A DNA stretch of 52,620 bases from Gammaproteobacteria bacterium (GCA_030425295.1 JAUIAT010000015.1:1-52620); one strand, 5' to 3'. Counted from the stretch's first letter, positions 1 to 9,419 are shown. Notes: generated by a model from the sequence alone, not told the origin. Numbers and translations: made by a program.

Positions 1-131
1 AAATGCTGGGAATTTATGCAAATTTGCCCTTTAATTCGTTAAATAGCAAAACTATTCGCCTTATTAAAGAACAAATTTTCACTAAATTCTTAACATTTTC
101 GCTTTGCAACACCAATTGTCAACAGACTCTA
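1..131. mobile_element. MITE-like repeat, copy 1 (cut by window start)
   Basis: Bases 1-127 are identical to 23895-24021, followed by one mismatch and then CTA in both copies. The right end reads, on the minus strand, TAG then AGTCTGTTGACAATTGG, which matches the terminal inverted repeat of the full copy at 23864-24025. The terminal TAG is also the stop codon of rsfS on the minus strand. No coding capacity is seen. The left end of this copy lies outside the window. Confidence 0.8.
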
Positions 132-470
132 TTTATCTTCTTCTTTAAAAGACCATAGCTTTTCAAGCGAATAAAATTCTCTAACTTCAGGTAACATAAT
201 ATGAATGATTATGTCGCCTAGATCTACTAAAATCCAGTCACTTTGAGCTTCGCCCTCTATTCCTAGAGGCCTTACGTTATTCTCTTTTGCGCACCTAGAT
301 GCGTAATTAGCCAGCGCTTTTACTTGTCTTTGTGATTGGCCTGTGCAGAAAATCATAAAGTCAGCAATAGACGTTAATTTTGATACATTAACTACTGAAA
401 TATCTTCAGCTTTGCGCTCGTCAAGTTCTGATACAAGTATATTTTTTAATTCTTCACTAGAGATTGCCAT
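129..470 (-). CDS. rsfS: Ribosome silencing factor RsfS
   Basis: This 113-aa protein is full length for the RsfS (DUF143/Iojap) family, which binds ribosomal protein uL14 and blocks subunit joining in starved cells. The family core is visible as ADFMIFCTGQSQRQVKALAN (residues 36-55) followed by a region rich in DWILVDLGDIIIHIM. In many gammaproteobacteria rsfS follows nadD; here it stands alone, downstream of gltA on the same strand. Its TAG stop codon (129-131) coincides with the terminal TAG of a MITE-like repeat, so the extreme C-terminus (KEEDK) may have been set by that insertion. Confidence 0.93.
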   Translation of the reverse strand: MAISSEELKNILVSELDERKAEDISVVNVSKLTSIADFMIFCTGQSQRQVKALANYASRCAKENNVRPLGIEGEAQSDWILVDLGDIIIHIMLPEVREFYSLEKLWSFKEEDK

Positions 471-543
471 AAATTTAGTCTGTTCTTACTAATAATAGAA
501 TCGATTGATTCTATATCATTAAAAACAATTGTCAATATATTGG

Positions 544-568
544 TGGCTGGCTTCAGGCCAGCCTTTTT
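544..568. terminator. Hairpin with T-run between gltA and rsfS
   Basis: A GGCTGGC/GCCAGCC stem with a 5-nt loop (544-562) is followed on the + strand by six T residues. It lies directly after the gltA stop codon. On the minus strand, where gltA and rsfS are transcribed, the T-run is on the wrong side. It may therefore act as a 3' stabilising hairpin for gltA mRNA or as a barrier to + strand readthrough. Confidence 0.55.
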
Positions 569-570
569 TG

Positions 571-1857
571 TTATCTCTTGTCAATTGGAGGTACGTCTCT
601 TTCCGTGGCCCCTAAATATCGCTGGCGTGGTCTCGCAAGCTTAAGCGTTGGTTCGTTATGCATTTCCAGCCACTGAGAAATCCAGCCGGCTGTCCTAGCA
701 ACAGCAAAAAATACGGTAAACATATTGCGTGGAACTCCAAGAGCACGCAAAGTAATGCCTGAATAGAAGTCTACATTAGGGTAAAGTTTTCGATCTACAA
801 AATATTCATCTTCAAGAGCAATTTTTTCAAGTTTCATCGCAAGTTTGAATAGTGGGTCATCTTTTGCTCCGACGGTCTCTAGGACGTCGTGGCACGTTTT
901 TTGCATGATTTTAGCCCTAGGATCATAATTTTTGTAAACTCTGTGGCCAAACCCCATGAGCCTGAAAGGATCATCTTTGTCTTTTGCTTTTTTTATGTAT
1001 TTGTCAATTTGCCCTTCGTCACCAATTGTTTCAAGCATATTTAAACAGGCTTCATTAGCTCCGCCGTGAGCAGGCCCCCAAAGAGCACCGATGCCAGCAG
1101 CAATGCAAGCAAAAGGGTTGGCGCCTGTTGATCCTGCCATTCTAACCGTTGAAGTTGAAGCGTTTTGCTCGTGGTCTGCATGTAAAATCATTATCTTATC
1201 TAGGGCTTTTGCTAGAACAGGGTTTACATTAGTTTCTTCTGTTGGCAAAGAAAACATCATGTGTAGAAAGTTTTCCGCATAATCTAGATTGTTAATGGGG
1301 TAGATAAATGGTTGTCCTAGTGAATATTTGTATGTCATAGCTGCAAGAGTTGGCATTTTTGCAATTAATCTGAGTGCGGCAAGCATTAGGTTTTTTTGAG
1401 AGCTAAAATCTAAATCAGTATGGTAAAAAGCAGAAAGGGCGCCAACTACCCCAACCATGATAGCCATAGGGTGCGCGTCTCTTCTGAATCCGGAGAAAAA
1501 CCTAGGTATTTGCTCATGAACTAGAGTGTGATGAGTGATGTCATTATAGAATGAATTTTTTTGATTTTTGTTTGGTAGTTCGCCATGAAGCAAAAGGTGG
1601 GCAACTTCTAGAAACTCGCATTTCTCAGCTAGTTGCTCAATTGGATAGCCTCTGTGCAATAGTATTCCATTGCTGCCATCAATAAAAGTAATTTTAGACT
1701 CACAAGAAGCTGTTGAGTTGTAACCAGGATCAAAAGTAAAAGTTGCATCTTTAGCAAGTTCACTTACTTTAACAACGTCTGGCCCTAGAGTGCTTTCTAG
1801 GATTGGCAGATCATACTCTTTGCCATTCATATTTAATTTTGCTATTTTTTCTGCCAT
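571..1857 (-). CDS. gltA: Type II citrate synthase
   Basis: Citrate synthase condenses acetyl-CoA and oxaloacetate at TCA cycle entry. The protein is 428 aa when started at the ATG at 1857, which has an AGGAG ribosome binding site 7 nt upstream; an ATG 15 nt further upstream would place that site inside the coding region. With this start, His264 ([10 protein letters not shown]), His305 (MGFGHRVYK) and Asp363 (NVDFYSG) fall at or within one residue of the E. coli catalytic triad. Length and motifs fit the hexameric, NADH-regulated Gram-negative type. It lies about 40 kb from the sdh-suc operon and has its own promoter. Confidence 0.97.
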   Translation of the reverse strand: MAEKIAKLNMNGKEYDLPILESTLGPDVVKVSELAKDATFTFDPGYNSTASCESKITFIDGSNGILLHRGYPIEQLAEKCEFLEVAHLLLHGELPNKNQKNSFYNDITHHTLVHEQIPRFFSGFRRDAHPMAIMVGVVGALSAFYHTDLDFSSQKNLMLAALRLIAKMPTLAAMTYKYSLGQPFIYPINNLDYAENFLHMMFSLPTEETNVNPVLAKALDKIMILHADHEQNASTSTVRMAGSTGANPFACIAAGIGALWGPAHGGANEACLNMLETIGDEGQIDKYIKKAKDKDDPFRLMGFGHRVYKNYDPRAKIMQKTCHDVLETVGAKDDPLFKLAMKLEKIALEDEYFVDRKLYPNVDFYSGITLRALGVPRNMFTVFFAVARTAGWISQWLEMHNEPTLKLARPRQRYLGATERDVPPIDKR

Positions 1858-1895
1858 TTTGTGCTCCTGCAATCTTGTCTGATGTTATAGACCCT

Positions 1896-1924
1896 AATAT
1901 AGAGGATTTGTTGGGGCAACTCAA
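1896..1924 (-). promoter_or_regulatory. Predicted sigma-70 promoter of gltA
   Basis: Read on the minus strand, TTGAGT (1919-1924) is followed by a 17-nt spacer and TATATT (1896-1901). This puts a start site near 1889, about 30 nt before the gltA start codon. It is a consensus-like match made by eye. Confidence 0.55.
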
Positions 1925-1974
1925 CACAGGCCCATTATATGTTTTAATAGTTGTTCTTTTATTTTTCATTTGGT

Positions 1975-2003
1975 TTGCTTATATATAGTTAATTTTGCAT
2001 AAT
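1975..2003 (+). promoter_or_regulatory. Predicted sigma-70 promoter of the DUF924 gene
   Basis: TTGCTT (1975-1980), a 17-nt spacer and CATAAT (1998-2003) lie about 28 nt upstream of the ribosome binding site of the following gene. The spacing is ideal and each hexamer departs modestly from consensus. Confidence 0.5.
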
Positions 2004-2037
2004 AAAAAATAAGTTATGGATAATGGAGAGTGCTCAA

Positions 2038-2646
2038 ATGCACGATCATAATGATATATTGAGTTATTGGTTTGGGCGTGTCGAAAAAACTATTGTTCCT
2101 TCTCCAAAAAGAACAGAGCTGTGGTTTGGTATGAATAATGATATCGATAATGAGATACGCCAAAAATTTAGCTCCGTTTATGAGTGTGCTCAAAATGGTA
2201 GACTTGATGATTGGGCTGGAAACCCTAGATCATCTTTGGCATTAATAATCATTCTTGATCAGTTTTCCAGGCATATTTACCGGGATACTCCGATGATGTT
2301 TGATCAAGATGTGAGGGCTTTAACATTTTGTCTTGAGGGAATTGAGCAGGAAATGGATCACGAGTTAAGTCTTATTGAAAGAGTTTTTTATCTTTTCCCG
2401 CTCATGCATTCTGAAGACCTTGAAATTCAGGCTACCTCAGTAAGGGGTTTTCAGCTGCTAGTAGAGTTAGCTCTCCCAGAAACTAGGGGGGTTTATGAAG
2501 AGTTTCTCGACCATGCTGTTGAGCACTATAAAGTGATTAAGGAGTTTGATCGCTTTCCGCATCGCAATGAAGTCTTGGGGCGCAAGTCAACGCCCGAAGA
2601 AACGTCTTTTTTGCGCGAACAATTTGGGCAGTCACTTCACGATTAG
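2038..2646 (+). CDS. DUF924 family protein
   Basis: This is a roughly 200-aa alpha-helical protein of the DUF924 family (Pfam PF06041), whose biochemical role is not established. Family hallmarks are visible: ILSYWFG near the N-terminus, LDQFSRHIYRD in the middle, YLFPLMHSED and the C-terminal EFDRFPHRNEVLGR. I chose the ATG at 2038 because GGAG (2025-2028) precedes it by 9 nt; an ATG at 2023 lies upstream in frame without a convincing site. It runs divergently from gltA and is followed by an mscS-like gene 23 nt downstream. Confidence 0.85.
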   Translation: MHDHNDILSYWFGRVEKTIVPSPKRTELWFGMNNDIDNEIRQKFSSVYECAQNGRLDDWAGNPRSSLALIIILDQFSRHIYRDTPMMFDQDVRALTFCLEGIEQEMDHELSLIERVFYLFPLMHSEDLEIQATSVRGFQLLVELALPETRGVYEEFLDHAVEHYKVIKEFDRFPHRNEVLGRKSTPEETSFLREQFGQSLHD

Positions 2647-2669
2647 TGTTTGCCATTAAAGAGGTCTAA

Positions 2670-3743
2670 ATGAGTAGCGTATTTAATTTCTTAGAAACTC
2701 ATGCTTGGGTTATTCAGGCATTAATGATTTTTTTTGTTGTAACTATAATCCATTTTTTCTTGAATCGTATTTTTAGTAAGTTAAAAGTTAAATTTGAAGA
2801 GAGAAAGTCATTTGGGTCTTTAACTATTACGAAGTCAGTTCAGAGACCGCTTGTTCTTTTAGTTTGGATGCTTGCCGCAACCATTACACTAAAGTTGATG
2901 GTAAAGACTTATGCGACAAATTTATTTTTTGATGTTGTTCAAAAGGGTTGCAATCTTTTTATAGTCGTCGTGTTTGCCTGGCTTTTCATGAGGGTAATTC
3001 GCGGTGTTGAATATCGATACTTAAAGCTTCCTAAGAAAAAACGTAAAGTTAATGTTACTACTGCGCAAGCAATGAGTCAGATGGCTAGGATTTTGGTTGC
3101 GATAGGTGCTGTGTTAATTGCAATGCCAATTATTGGCGCACCAATCTCTGGCGTTTTAGCTTTCAGTGGTTTTTCAACGGTTGCAGTTGCTTTTGCGGCC
3201 AAGGATTTATTGGCTAATTTTTTTGGCAGCATGATGATATACTTTGATCGCCCGTTTGAAGTGGGGGAGTGGATTAAGATTCCAGCTCAAGGTATTGAAG
3301 GTACGGTAGAATTTATTGATTGGCGCCTTACAAGAATTAGAACATTTGATAAACGTGCTCTTTACGTTCCTAATAGTATTTTTACTACTGCTGTTCTTGA
3401 AAACCCATCAAGAATGACAAATAGAAGAATTAATGCAATAATCTCTCTGCGTTATAGTGACGCCGATAAGTTGGCAGTGATTGTAACTGATATTAAAAAC
3501 ATGTTAGTAGAGCATAAAGATATAGATAATGATCAGACTTTGATGGTTAATTTTGTTGAGTTTGGTGATTCTTCTTTGAATATCAATATGTATACATTCA
3601 CCAAAACTACAGTCTGGGCTGAATTTTATGAAATTCGTCAAGATGTATTTTTAAAGACTTTGGATATTATTAAAAAGCATGGTGCAGAATGCGCGTTCCC
3701 AACTCGTACAGTTCATGTGCCAGATCAGGTTAATGTCAAATAA
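2670..3743 (+). CDS. MscS-family mechanosensitive ion channel
   Basis: This 357-aa inner-membrane channel protein opens under membrane tension to release osmolytes. It has hydrophobic segments near residues 12-32, 60-80, 88-110 and 135-160, then the pore-lining helix and beta domain of the family: GFSTVAVAFAAKDLLANFFG (about 168-187) and IYFDRPFEVGEWIKI. The C-terminal alpha/beta cage region follows. It is longer than E. coli MscS (286 aa) because of an extra N-terminal membrane region, as in other MscS-like proteins. An AGAGG site precedes the ATG. It is probably cotranscribed with the flanking + strand genes. Confidence 0.9.
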   Translation: MSSVFNFLETHAWVIQALMIFFVVTIIHFFLNRIFSKLKVKFEERKSFGSLTITKSVQRPLVLLVWMLAATITLKLMVKTYATNLFFDVVQKGCNLFIVVVFAWLFMRVIRGVEYRYLKLPKKKRKVNVTTAQAMSQMARILVAIGAVLIAMPIIGAPISGVLAFSGFSTVAVAFAAKDLLANFFGSMMIYFDRPFEVGEWIKIPAQGIEGTVEFIDWRLTRIRTFDKRALYVPNSIFTTAVLENPSRMTNRRINAIISLRYSDADKLAVIVTDIKNMLVEHKDIDNDQTLMVNFVEFGDSSLNINMYTFTKTTVWAEFYEIRQDVFLKTLDIIKKHGAECAFPTRTVHVPDQVNVK

Positions 3744-3767
3744 AATATCAAATAAAGAGAATTATGA

Positions 3768-4331
3768 ATGAGTGAAATGCCGAGTAAGATTAGAGAAGTA
3801 TTTGCCAAGGCTGATTGCCTATACACCAAAGAGCAAGTAGAGTCTGCTCTGGATAAAATGGCTGCAGAAATGACGAAAGTTCTTGAGGATAGTAACCCTA
3901 TTTTATTATGTGTTGTTATTGGTGGTATTGTGCCGCTTGGTAATCTGTTGCATCGTTTGTCTTTTCCGCTTGAGGTAGATTATGTTCACGCGACTCGTTA
4001 TCGCGGAGCCACTGCTGGCGGTGAGCTTGGCTGGAAAGTTCTTCCTAGTTCAAATCTTGAAGGCCGTGAGGTTGTAATCTTTGATGACATTCTTGATGGC
4101 GGAATTACCCTGCAATCTATAGTTGATTATTGTAAAGAGAAAAATGCAAAGAAAGTTTATACTGCAGTTCTTGTCGATAAAGAAGAGAAGCGCCTTCCTG
4201 AAGGCCTACCAACTGCCGATTTTACAGGCCTTGTTGTCGAAGATCGTTATGTGTTTGGCTACGGTATGGATTATAAAGAGTATCTTCGTAATGCCCCTGG
4301 GATTTATGCAGTTTCCGATGAATATCTGTAA
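3768..4331 (+). CDS. hpt: Hypoxanthine-guanine phosphoribosyltransferase
   Basis: This 187-aa purine-salvage enzyme converts hypoxanthine or guanine plus PRPP to IMP or GMP. The PRPP-binding motif [17 protein letters not shown] lies near residues 104-120. The N-terminus ([20 protein letters not shown]) is typical of the gammaproteobacterial HPRT group rather than the E. coli Hpt group. It is separated by 24 nt from the mscS-like gene and followed by a strong hairpin terminator. The exact base preference cannot be read from sequence. Confidence 0.88.
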   Translation: MSEMPSKIREVFAKADCLYTKEQVESALDKMAAEMTKVLEDSNPILLCVVIGGIVPLGNLLHRLSFPLEVDYVHATRYRGATAGGELGWKVLPSSNLEGREVVIFDDILDGGITLQSIVDYCKEKNAKKVYTAVLVDKEEKRLPEGLPTADFTGLVVEDRYVFGYGMDYKEYLRNAPGIYAVSDEYL

Positions 4332-4371
4332 TTATCTATCCCATATTAAATGAATTTGAATCATTAAGGTA

Positions 4372-4424
4372 GGAGGTAGCTGGTATTGGTAATGCTGATA
4401 TTACTAGCGACCTCTAAATTTTTT
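4372..4424. terminator. Terminator between convergent hpt and pncB
   Basis: A GAGGT...ACCTC outer stem (4373-4377 with 4410-4414), a CTGGTA/TACTAG inner stem and a further inner hairpin are followed by AAATTTTTT. The element fits a rho-independent terminator for hpt and lies in the gap before the 3' end of pncB. Confidence 0.6.
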
Positions 4425-4457
4425 GTTGAAATAAGTGTCTTTGCTAGTTGTTTGAGT

Positions 4458-5618
4458 TTATTTGCCGTTTTGCCCAAACATATCTACCAGTGTTGAGAGA
4501 TATTGAGGATCAATACATACTGCTTTTTCAGGAGAGTCCGTTAGCTTAGCTACGGGTAGTCCGTTGCACTTGATCATTTTGATGATAATGTCGGGTGGTT
4601 TAACCCCTAAGTCATTAGTCAGGTGAGTTCCAATTCCAAAGGTTACATTTATTCTATCTTTAAAGTAGGATGCTATTTCAAGCATCGAGGTAAAAGTTAC
4701 GCTATCACTGAAAACGAGCAGTTTATCCATGGGGTCTGCACCAAGTTTTTTTAAGTGTTCAATAATAAAGTCACCCCATATATAGGGGTCACCAGAGTCA
4801 TGGCGGTAGCCTTTATATTGGCTGCAGAGCTCACTATCAAGGTCGTTTGTAAATGCATACTTGTTGTATACATCTGTTAGTGCAGTGTTGAGTTTACCTT
4901 GATATTCTTCATTCCATGTTTTTAGAGCGAAAACTTGGCTTTCTTTAAGGGAGGGAGCTAGTCTTTGGCAAGCTTGGAGGTATTCGTGTGCCATGGTTCC
5001 GATTACCGGAAGATTGTATTTCATTGCAAGTAATGTATTGCTTGTTCCAGAAAAATTTTGTGGTAACTTTGTTTTTAAGGTCTCTACGATTTCATCTTGC
5101 CATGCTGCGCTATATCTTCGTCTTGTGCCAAAGTCGACAAATTTTACATCTGATTGAGATTTTTTTAATAGCTTGATTTTGTTGTCCAGCCGTAGTTTGC
5201 CTTCAATAAAATCTTGATATGGGTATAAATTATTATGATAAATTTCGCTAACTATTGCTAGTATAGGTATCTCATATAATATTGTTTCTAGCCACGGACC
5301 TTTGATTTTAATTTTAAGTTTGTTTTCATTGGTTATGTCGATATAGTTAAAGTTAAACTTGAAGTTTTTAAGGTGATCTATAAATTCACTTTTAAATAAA
5401 TCAAGGCTACTTAAATATTCTAGTTCTTCATCAGTAAAGGATAGTTTTTCTAGATTTTTGATTTCAGTCTCTATTTGATTGCGAATCGGTTTGAAGTCTA
5501 TATCGGTACGCCGACATAAAAATTCATATTCAACATCTGTAGCTTTAAAGTGATGAAAAACTAACTGCATCATGGTGAACTTGTAGAGATCGGTGTCAAG
5601 AAGACTTTTGATTATCAT
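4458..5618 (-). CDS. pncB: Nicotinate phosphoribosyltransferase
   Basis: This 386-aa enzyme makes nicotinate mononucleotide from nicotinate and PRPP (Preiss-Handler NAD salvage). Visible family features are the N-terminal LLDTDLYKFTMMQ, the segment VKFVDFGTRRRYSAAWQDEI, GTSNTLLAMKYNLPVIGTMAHE and YRHDSGDPYIWG; the last carries the conserved active-site His. Length matches bacterial PncB. It is translated 9 nt after the pncA stop codon, so the two form a nicotinamide-to-NaMN salvage operon. Confidence 0.95.
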   Translation of the reverse strand: MIIKSLLDTDLYKFTMMQLVFHHFKATDVEYEFLCRRTDIDFKPIRNQIETEIKNLEKLSFTDEELEYLSSLDLFKSEFIDHLKNFKFNFNYIDITNENKLKIKIKGPWLETILYEIPILAIVSEIYHNNLYPYQDFIEGKLRLDNKIKLLKKSQSDVKFVDFGTRRRYSAAWQDEIVETLKTKLPQNFSGTSNTLLAMKYNLPVIGTMAHEYLQACQRLAPSLKESQVFALKTWNEEYQGKLNTALTDVYNKYAFTNDLDSELCSQYKGYRHDSGDPYIWGDFIIEHLKKLGADPMDKLLVFSDSVTFTSMLEIASYFKDRINVTFGIGTHLTNDLGVKPPDIIIKMIKCNGLPVAKLTDSPEKAVCIDPQYLSTLVDMFGQNGK

Positions 5619-5627
5619 TTGTAAATA

Positions 5628-6278
5628 TTATCCATTCACTAATTCAGAGGATTGGTGAGCAATTATAGCACCATGCACTTCCAAATCAATAATTGCCTGC
5701 TTAGTTGTGTGTTCTGCAACACCTCTGCAAGCCGCAAGATTTAATATGACTTTAAACCCAGCATCTAATAGTTGAATTACAGTATTTTTTACGCAGTAAT
5801 CTGTGGCTAAGCCACCTACTATAACGTATTCAATTTTGTTTGATATTAAAAATTCAATTACACCAGTGCTTTTAGTTGATTTTAGGTCATGATAACAAGC
5901 TCCGTAAGGGTGGAGATCTGGTTCTACACCTTTCCAAATGAAAAAATCATAATCTATAGGTGCTGGTAGCCCATCTAATAGCTCAAACCCTTTGGTTCCT
6001 GGTACTGCATGAGCTGGCCAAGCCAAATCTGCATTTTGATGTTGTAGTGGAGAGAGTGCTGGCTGAATCTCGTTTGCAACCCATATAGAGTTAACGCAGT
6101 GTGCGTCTTTAGACCCGATACGAAACGATGCATATTTTGCTTGTCTGTTGAGTTCATCAACTATCTGATCGCCTTCTGGAACTGGTAACTCATTAGGGCA
6201 GATTGGAGTGAAAGTTTTTTGGCAGTCAACGTCAAAACTAGCAACTTTTTCTGATGGTGGTAGGTTGATTTTATTCAT
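5628..6278 (-). CDS. pncA: Nicotinamidase, isochorismatase-like hydrolase
   Basis: This 216-aa cysteine hydrolase deamidates nicotinamide to nicotinate. The triad elements are visible: Asp in SFDVDCQKTF (about 14-23), Lys in FIWKGVEPD and Cys in GGLATDYCVKNT. The metal-site region is SKDAHCVNS, where bacterial enzymes usually have a DxHxxxH-like pattern. It is the upstream gene of a two-gene operon with pncB, supporting nicotinamidase over a general isochorismatase. The pair would let the cell use host- or medium-derived nicotinamide. Confidence 0.9.
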   Translation of the reverse strand: MNKINLPPSEKVASFDVDCQKTFTPICPNELPVPEGDQIVDELNRQAKYASFRIGSKDAHCVNSIWVANEIQPALSPLQHQNADLAWPAHAVPGTKGFELLDGLPAPIDYDFFIWKGVEPDLHPYGACYHDLKSTKSTGVIEFLISNKIEYVIVGGLATDYCVKNTVIQLLDAGFKVILNLAACRGVAEHTTKQAIIDLEVHGAIIAHQSSELVNG

Positions 6279-6434
6279 TAATTTATATACCTAATTTACG
6301 GTCATTTAAGTAATTTTTTGTCATTTTTCTTTAGTAATGTCTGAAAGTCAACATGATGAGAGTAGAAAATGTGTATTTTTAGTGCCATATTTATATTGCG
6401 TTGATAGCTTGCGCTAAAAAATATGGAGAAAGCA

Positions 6435-6785
6435 ATGTTAAAAACAAGGTGTATGTCAGTCCTAATTTTATCTTCTGTGTTTCTATGCTCATCTGCGGCT
6501 ATTGCTGAGGATGCCTCACAAAAGAATTTCAATATTCTGCAGAAAAAGATAACTACTCTAAATGCTCAGCTTCAAAAGCAAATGCAACAAGTTCAGAGGA
6601 GCTCTCAAGAACAAGTTGCAATACTTAAGAAGCAAATTGAGGCTAACTTAAAGTATATAGAAAATGATTTGAACAAACAGGTTAAGGTTTTGCAGAACGA
6701 AATATCTCAATCAAATAAACAATTAAATAATCAAATCAAACAGCTTGATAAAAACATTAAAGATATGCTGAAACAGAAAAAATAA
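6435..6785 (+). CDS. Small secreted coiled-coil protein, unknown function
   Basis: This protein is about 116 aa. An N-terminal signal peptide with likely cleavage after SSAAIA is followed by about 90 residues that are almost entirely heptad-like and rich in Gln, Lys, Asn and Leu (for example QLQKQMQQVQ and NKQLNNQIKQLDKNIK), predicted to form a long coiled coil. There are no cysteines in the mature part and no lipobox. The ATG at 6435 is preceded by GGAG (6425-6428); an ATG at 6423 overlaps that site. I do not recognise a family. A periplasmic or surface structural role is possible but unproven. Confidence 0.7.
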   Translation: MLKTRCMSVLILSSVFLCSSAAIAEDASQKNFNILQKKITTLNAQLQKQMQQVQRSSQEQVAILKKQIEANLKYIENDLNKQVKVLQNEISQSNKQLNNQIKQLDKNIKDMLKQKK

Positions 6786-6839
6786 TTTTTTAAAATTAAG
6801 CTTGCAAAGTTAAATGAATGGGGGTAGCATAACCTCCAT

Positions 6840-6915
<76 letters not shown>

Positions 6916-6947
6916 TCTTCATGCATCTGTAATCAATTTTATTTTAG

Positions 6948-6966
6948 GCGCTTTTAAGCGCTTTTT
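6948..6966 (+). terminator. Rho-independent terminator after tRNA-Phe
   Basis: GCGCTTTTAAGCGC (6948-6961) forms a GCGCT/AGCGC hairpin followed by a T-run, 33 nt after the tRNA 3' end. Confidence 0.75.
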
Positions 6967-7063
6967 CTGTTCTTATAGTTTGATGTTTTTATCTATCTTT
7001 CTCTTTGTCTTGAAGAAATGCTAATATACGCAGAATTCCTAAATTCTAAGGTTTTAAATTGTA

Positions 7064-8188
7064 ATGAAAAAAATTCTAACAATTGTTGGGACTCGGCCTG
7101 AGTTAATTAAAATGGCTCCAGTATTAAGAGAGCTTGAGATGCGAACTAAAGTAGACTCAAGGCTGTGTGTAACATCTCAGCATCGCCAAATGCTAGATCA
7201 GTTTCTGGAGATTTTTGATTTTAAACCAGACTACGACCTTGATGTTATGACGCCTAATCAGACCCTTACTAGCATTACAACTGCAGTAATTGAAGGCATG
7301 AAAGGTGTGCTGGAGGATTTTAAGCCAGATTGGGTTTTGGTTCATGGTGATACAACCACAACTTTTGCGTCAGCTCTTGCGGCATTTTATCAACAAATAC
7401 CTGTTGCCCATGTAGAGGCTGGATTGCGAACTAGATTGTTATACTCTCCATTCCCTGAAGAAATGAATAGGAGTTTAACCAGTAAGTTAGCGTCGCTGCA
7501 TTTGGCACCAACTAAAAAGTCTTATGATAATCTAATTTCCGAGTCTATTAGCCATGATGCTATTGAAATAACTGGAAACACGGTTGTTGACTCATTTGTT
7601 TCTATGCTTGAAAAAGTGGAAAATGATGATAATTTGATTTCCAGGCTAGAGAATAAGTTTGATTTTTTAGACACTGATAAACCAATTGTGCTTGTCACGG
7701 GTCATAGAAGAGAAAGCTTTGGTAATGGATTCAATTCAATATGCAAAGCAATCCATAAGTTAGCTTCAGAAGAAAATATTCAATTTGTTTATCCTGTGCA
7801 TTTAAATCCAAATGTTCAAGGTCCTGTAAATGAGATTCTTGGCGGACTTGATAATGTTTATTTATTAGAGCCAATGGATTACTTGCCGTTCATTTATTTA
7901 ATGGAGCGTTCGCATATTATTCTTACAGACTCTGGTGGAATTCAGGAAGAGGCTCCTAGTATTTCTAAGCCTGTTCTTGTTATGAGAGAATGTACTGAAA
8001 GACCAGAGGCGCTTGAGGCGGGTGCTGCTATTCTTGTTGGTACAGATGAAGAAAAAATCGTTACTACGGTTAAATCACTTCTTCAAGATAAAAAGTTATA
8101 TGAATCTATGGCTTCAGTTCCAAACCCTTATGGTGATGGTAAGGCTGCGGTAAGAATTGTCGATGCGGTATTAGCTTATGATAAATAA
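7064..8188 (+). CDS. wecB: UDP-N-acetylglucosamine 2-epimerase (non-hydrolysing)
   Basis: This 374-aa cytoplasmic enzyme converts UDP-GlcNAc to UDP-ManNAc. Family motifs: TIVGTRPELIKMAPVL at the N-terminus, VHGDTTTTFASALAAFY, HVEAGLRTR, FPEEMNRSLTSKLASLHLAPT, TGHRRESFG and the UDP-binding DSGGIQEEAPS. It is the first gene of the polysaccharide locus and overlaps wecC by 11 nt. No strong ribosome binding site precedes the ATG. Confidence 0.95.
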   Translation: MKKILTIVGTRPELIKMAPVLRELEMRTKVDSRLCVTSQHRQMLDQFLEIFDFKPDYDLDVMTPNQTLTSITTAVIEGMKGVLEDFKPDWVLVHGDTTTTFASALAAFYQQIPVAHVEAGLRTRLLYSPFPEEMNRSLTSKLASLHLAPTKKSYDNLISESISHDAIEITGNTVVDSFVSMLEKVENDDNLISRLENKFDFLDTDKPIVLVTGHRRESFGNGFNSICKAIHKLASEENIQFVYPVHLNPNVQGPVNEILGGLDNVYLLEPMDYLPFIYLMERSHIILTDSGGIQEEAPSISKPVLVMRECTERPEALEAGAAILVGTDEEKIVTTVKSLLQDKKLYESMASVPNPYGDGKAAVRIVDAVLAYDK

Positions 8189-9404
8189 AAAGGTCAATGT
8201 TTTTGGATTGGGTTATATAGGTCTTCCAACCGCAATTGTTCTTGCGAATCATGGTTATTCTGTTTGTGGTATTGAGATTGACCAATCAAAAATTGATGCG
8301 GTAAATTCAGGCGTGCTGCCAATTGCTGAGCCAAATTTAGACTCCCTGCTTAAAATCTGTGTTAATAATTCTAAGCTTAAGGCTGTAAATGCTCCTGATG
8401 TTGCAGATATCCATATAATTGCTGTTCCAACCCCAAGAATAGCGGCTCACACGCCAGATCTTTCGTTTATTGAAAATGCTGCAAAGGCGCTTTCTAAGGT
8501 TATCAAAAAAGGGGATTTAGTAATACTTGAGTCTACTTCTCCTGTTGGGACTACAGAAAAGTTAGCGGGCTGGCTTGCCGAGCAAAATAAACAAATAGAC
8601 TTTAAGTCTGGTGAGGTTAACTTAGCTTATTGTCCAGAAAGAGTATTGCCTGGTAGTATTTTATTTGAGTTAATTAATAACGACAGAATAGTGGGTGGTT
8701 TGACCCCTGAGTGCGCTGCAAAGGCTTGTGATTTTTACAATACTTTTGTAAAGGGAGATTGCCACGTAACTAATAGTAGAACGGCAGAAATAGGGAAGCT
8801 TACTGAGAATGCTTTCAGAGATATTAATATAGCTTTTGCCAATGAGCTTTCAATTATATGTGATAAATTGGATATAGATGTTTGGGATCTTATTGAATTA
8901 GTTAATAAGCACCCTAGGGTTAATTTGTTAAATCCAGGCCCAGGTGTCGGTGGTCATTGCATTGCTGTAGATCCATGGTTTATTGTTAACTCTGCTCCTG
9001 ATGAATCAAGGCTGGTTAGAATGGCAAGGGATGTAAATGATAGCAAGCCTGACTTTGTTATTAAAAAGGTTCAGCATGTTGCTAAGTCATTTGAAAAACC
9101 CAAAATTGCTTGTTTGGGACTGGCTTTTAAGGCCAATGTTGATGATCTGCGTGAGAGTCCATCTCTTGATATAGCACAAAAATTAGCAAAAGAATTTAGT
9201 AATGTATTAATTTCTGAGCCTCATATTGATAAGTTACCAGAGAGCTTTGATTCTATGAGTTCAGCTAAGCTCGTAAGCTGTGATAAAGCTATTAAGGAAG
9301 CCGATATTGTTGTGCTATTAGTGGATCATAATGAGTTTAAATCAATTACTATTGATGATCTGGATAGTAAGGTTTTAGTTGATACTAGAGGATTTTTTAG
9401 GTAA
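8178..9404 (+). CDS. wecC: UDP-N-acetyl-D-mannosamine dehydrogenase
   Basis: This 408-aa NAD-dependent dehydrogenase oxidises UDP-ManNAc to UDP-ManNAcA. It has the Rossmann motif VFGLGYIGLPTA (about 8-19), the central helix region NAFRDINIAFANE and the catalytic cysteine in GVGGHCIAVDPWF. The C-terminal UDP-binding domain includes GLAFKANVDDLRESPS. The GHC active-site context and the wecB partner favour WecC over UDP-glucose dehydrogenase; a clear Ugd is present separately at 19435. Confidence 0.94.
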   Translation: MINKKVNVFGLGYIGLPTAIVLANHGYSVCGIEIDQSKIDAVNSGVLPIAEPNLDSLLKICVNNSKLKAVNAPDVADIHIIAVPTPRIAAHTPDLSFIENAAKALSKVIKKGDLVILESTSPVGTTEKLAGWLAEQNKQIDFKSGEVNLAYCPERVLPGSILFELINNDRIVGGLTPECAAKACDFYNTFVKGDCHVTNSRTAEIGKLTENAFRDINIAFANELSIICDKLDIDVWDLIELVNKHPRVNLLNPGPGVGGHCIAVDPWFIVNSAPDESRLVRMARDVNDSKPDFVIKKVQHVAKSFEKPKIACLGLAFKANVDDLRESPSLDIAQKLAKEFSNVLISEPHIDKLPESFDSMSSAKLVSCDKAIKEADIVVLLVDHNEFKSITIDDLDSKVLVDTRGFFR

Positions 9405-9419
9405 GGAGACTTTTATAGT

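Noticed and set aside
1872..1988. Small + strand frame ending in a hydrophobic segment (NTGPLYVLIVVLLFFIWFAYI-like tail)
   Set aside because: It has only a TTG start near 1872 without a ribosome binding site, and it overlaps the gltA promoter on the other strand. The A/T-rich promoter region alone can yield a hydrophobic reading.
6302..6532. 76-aa minus-strand frame between pncA and the coiled-coil gene
   Set aside because: It overlaps the signal peptide region of the coiled-coil gene on the other strand and lacks a ribosome binding site.
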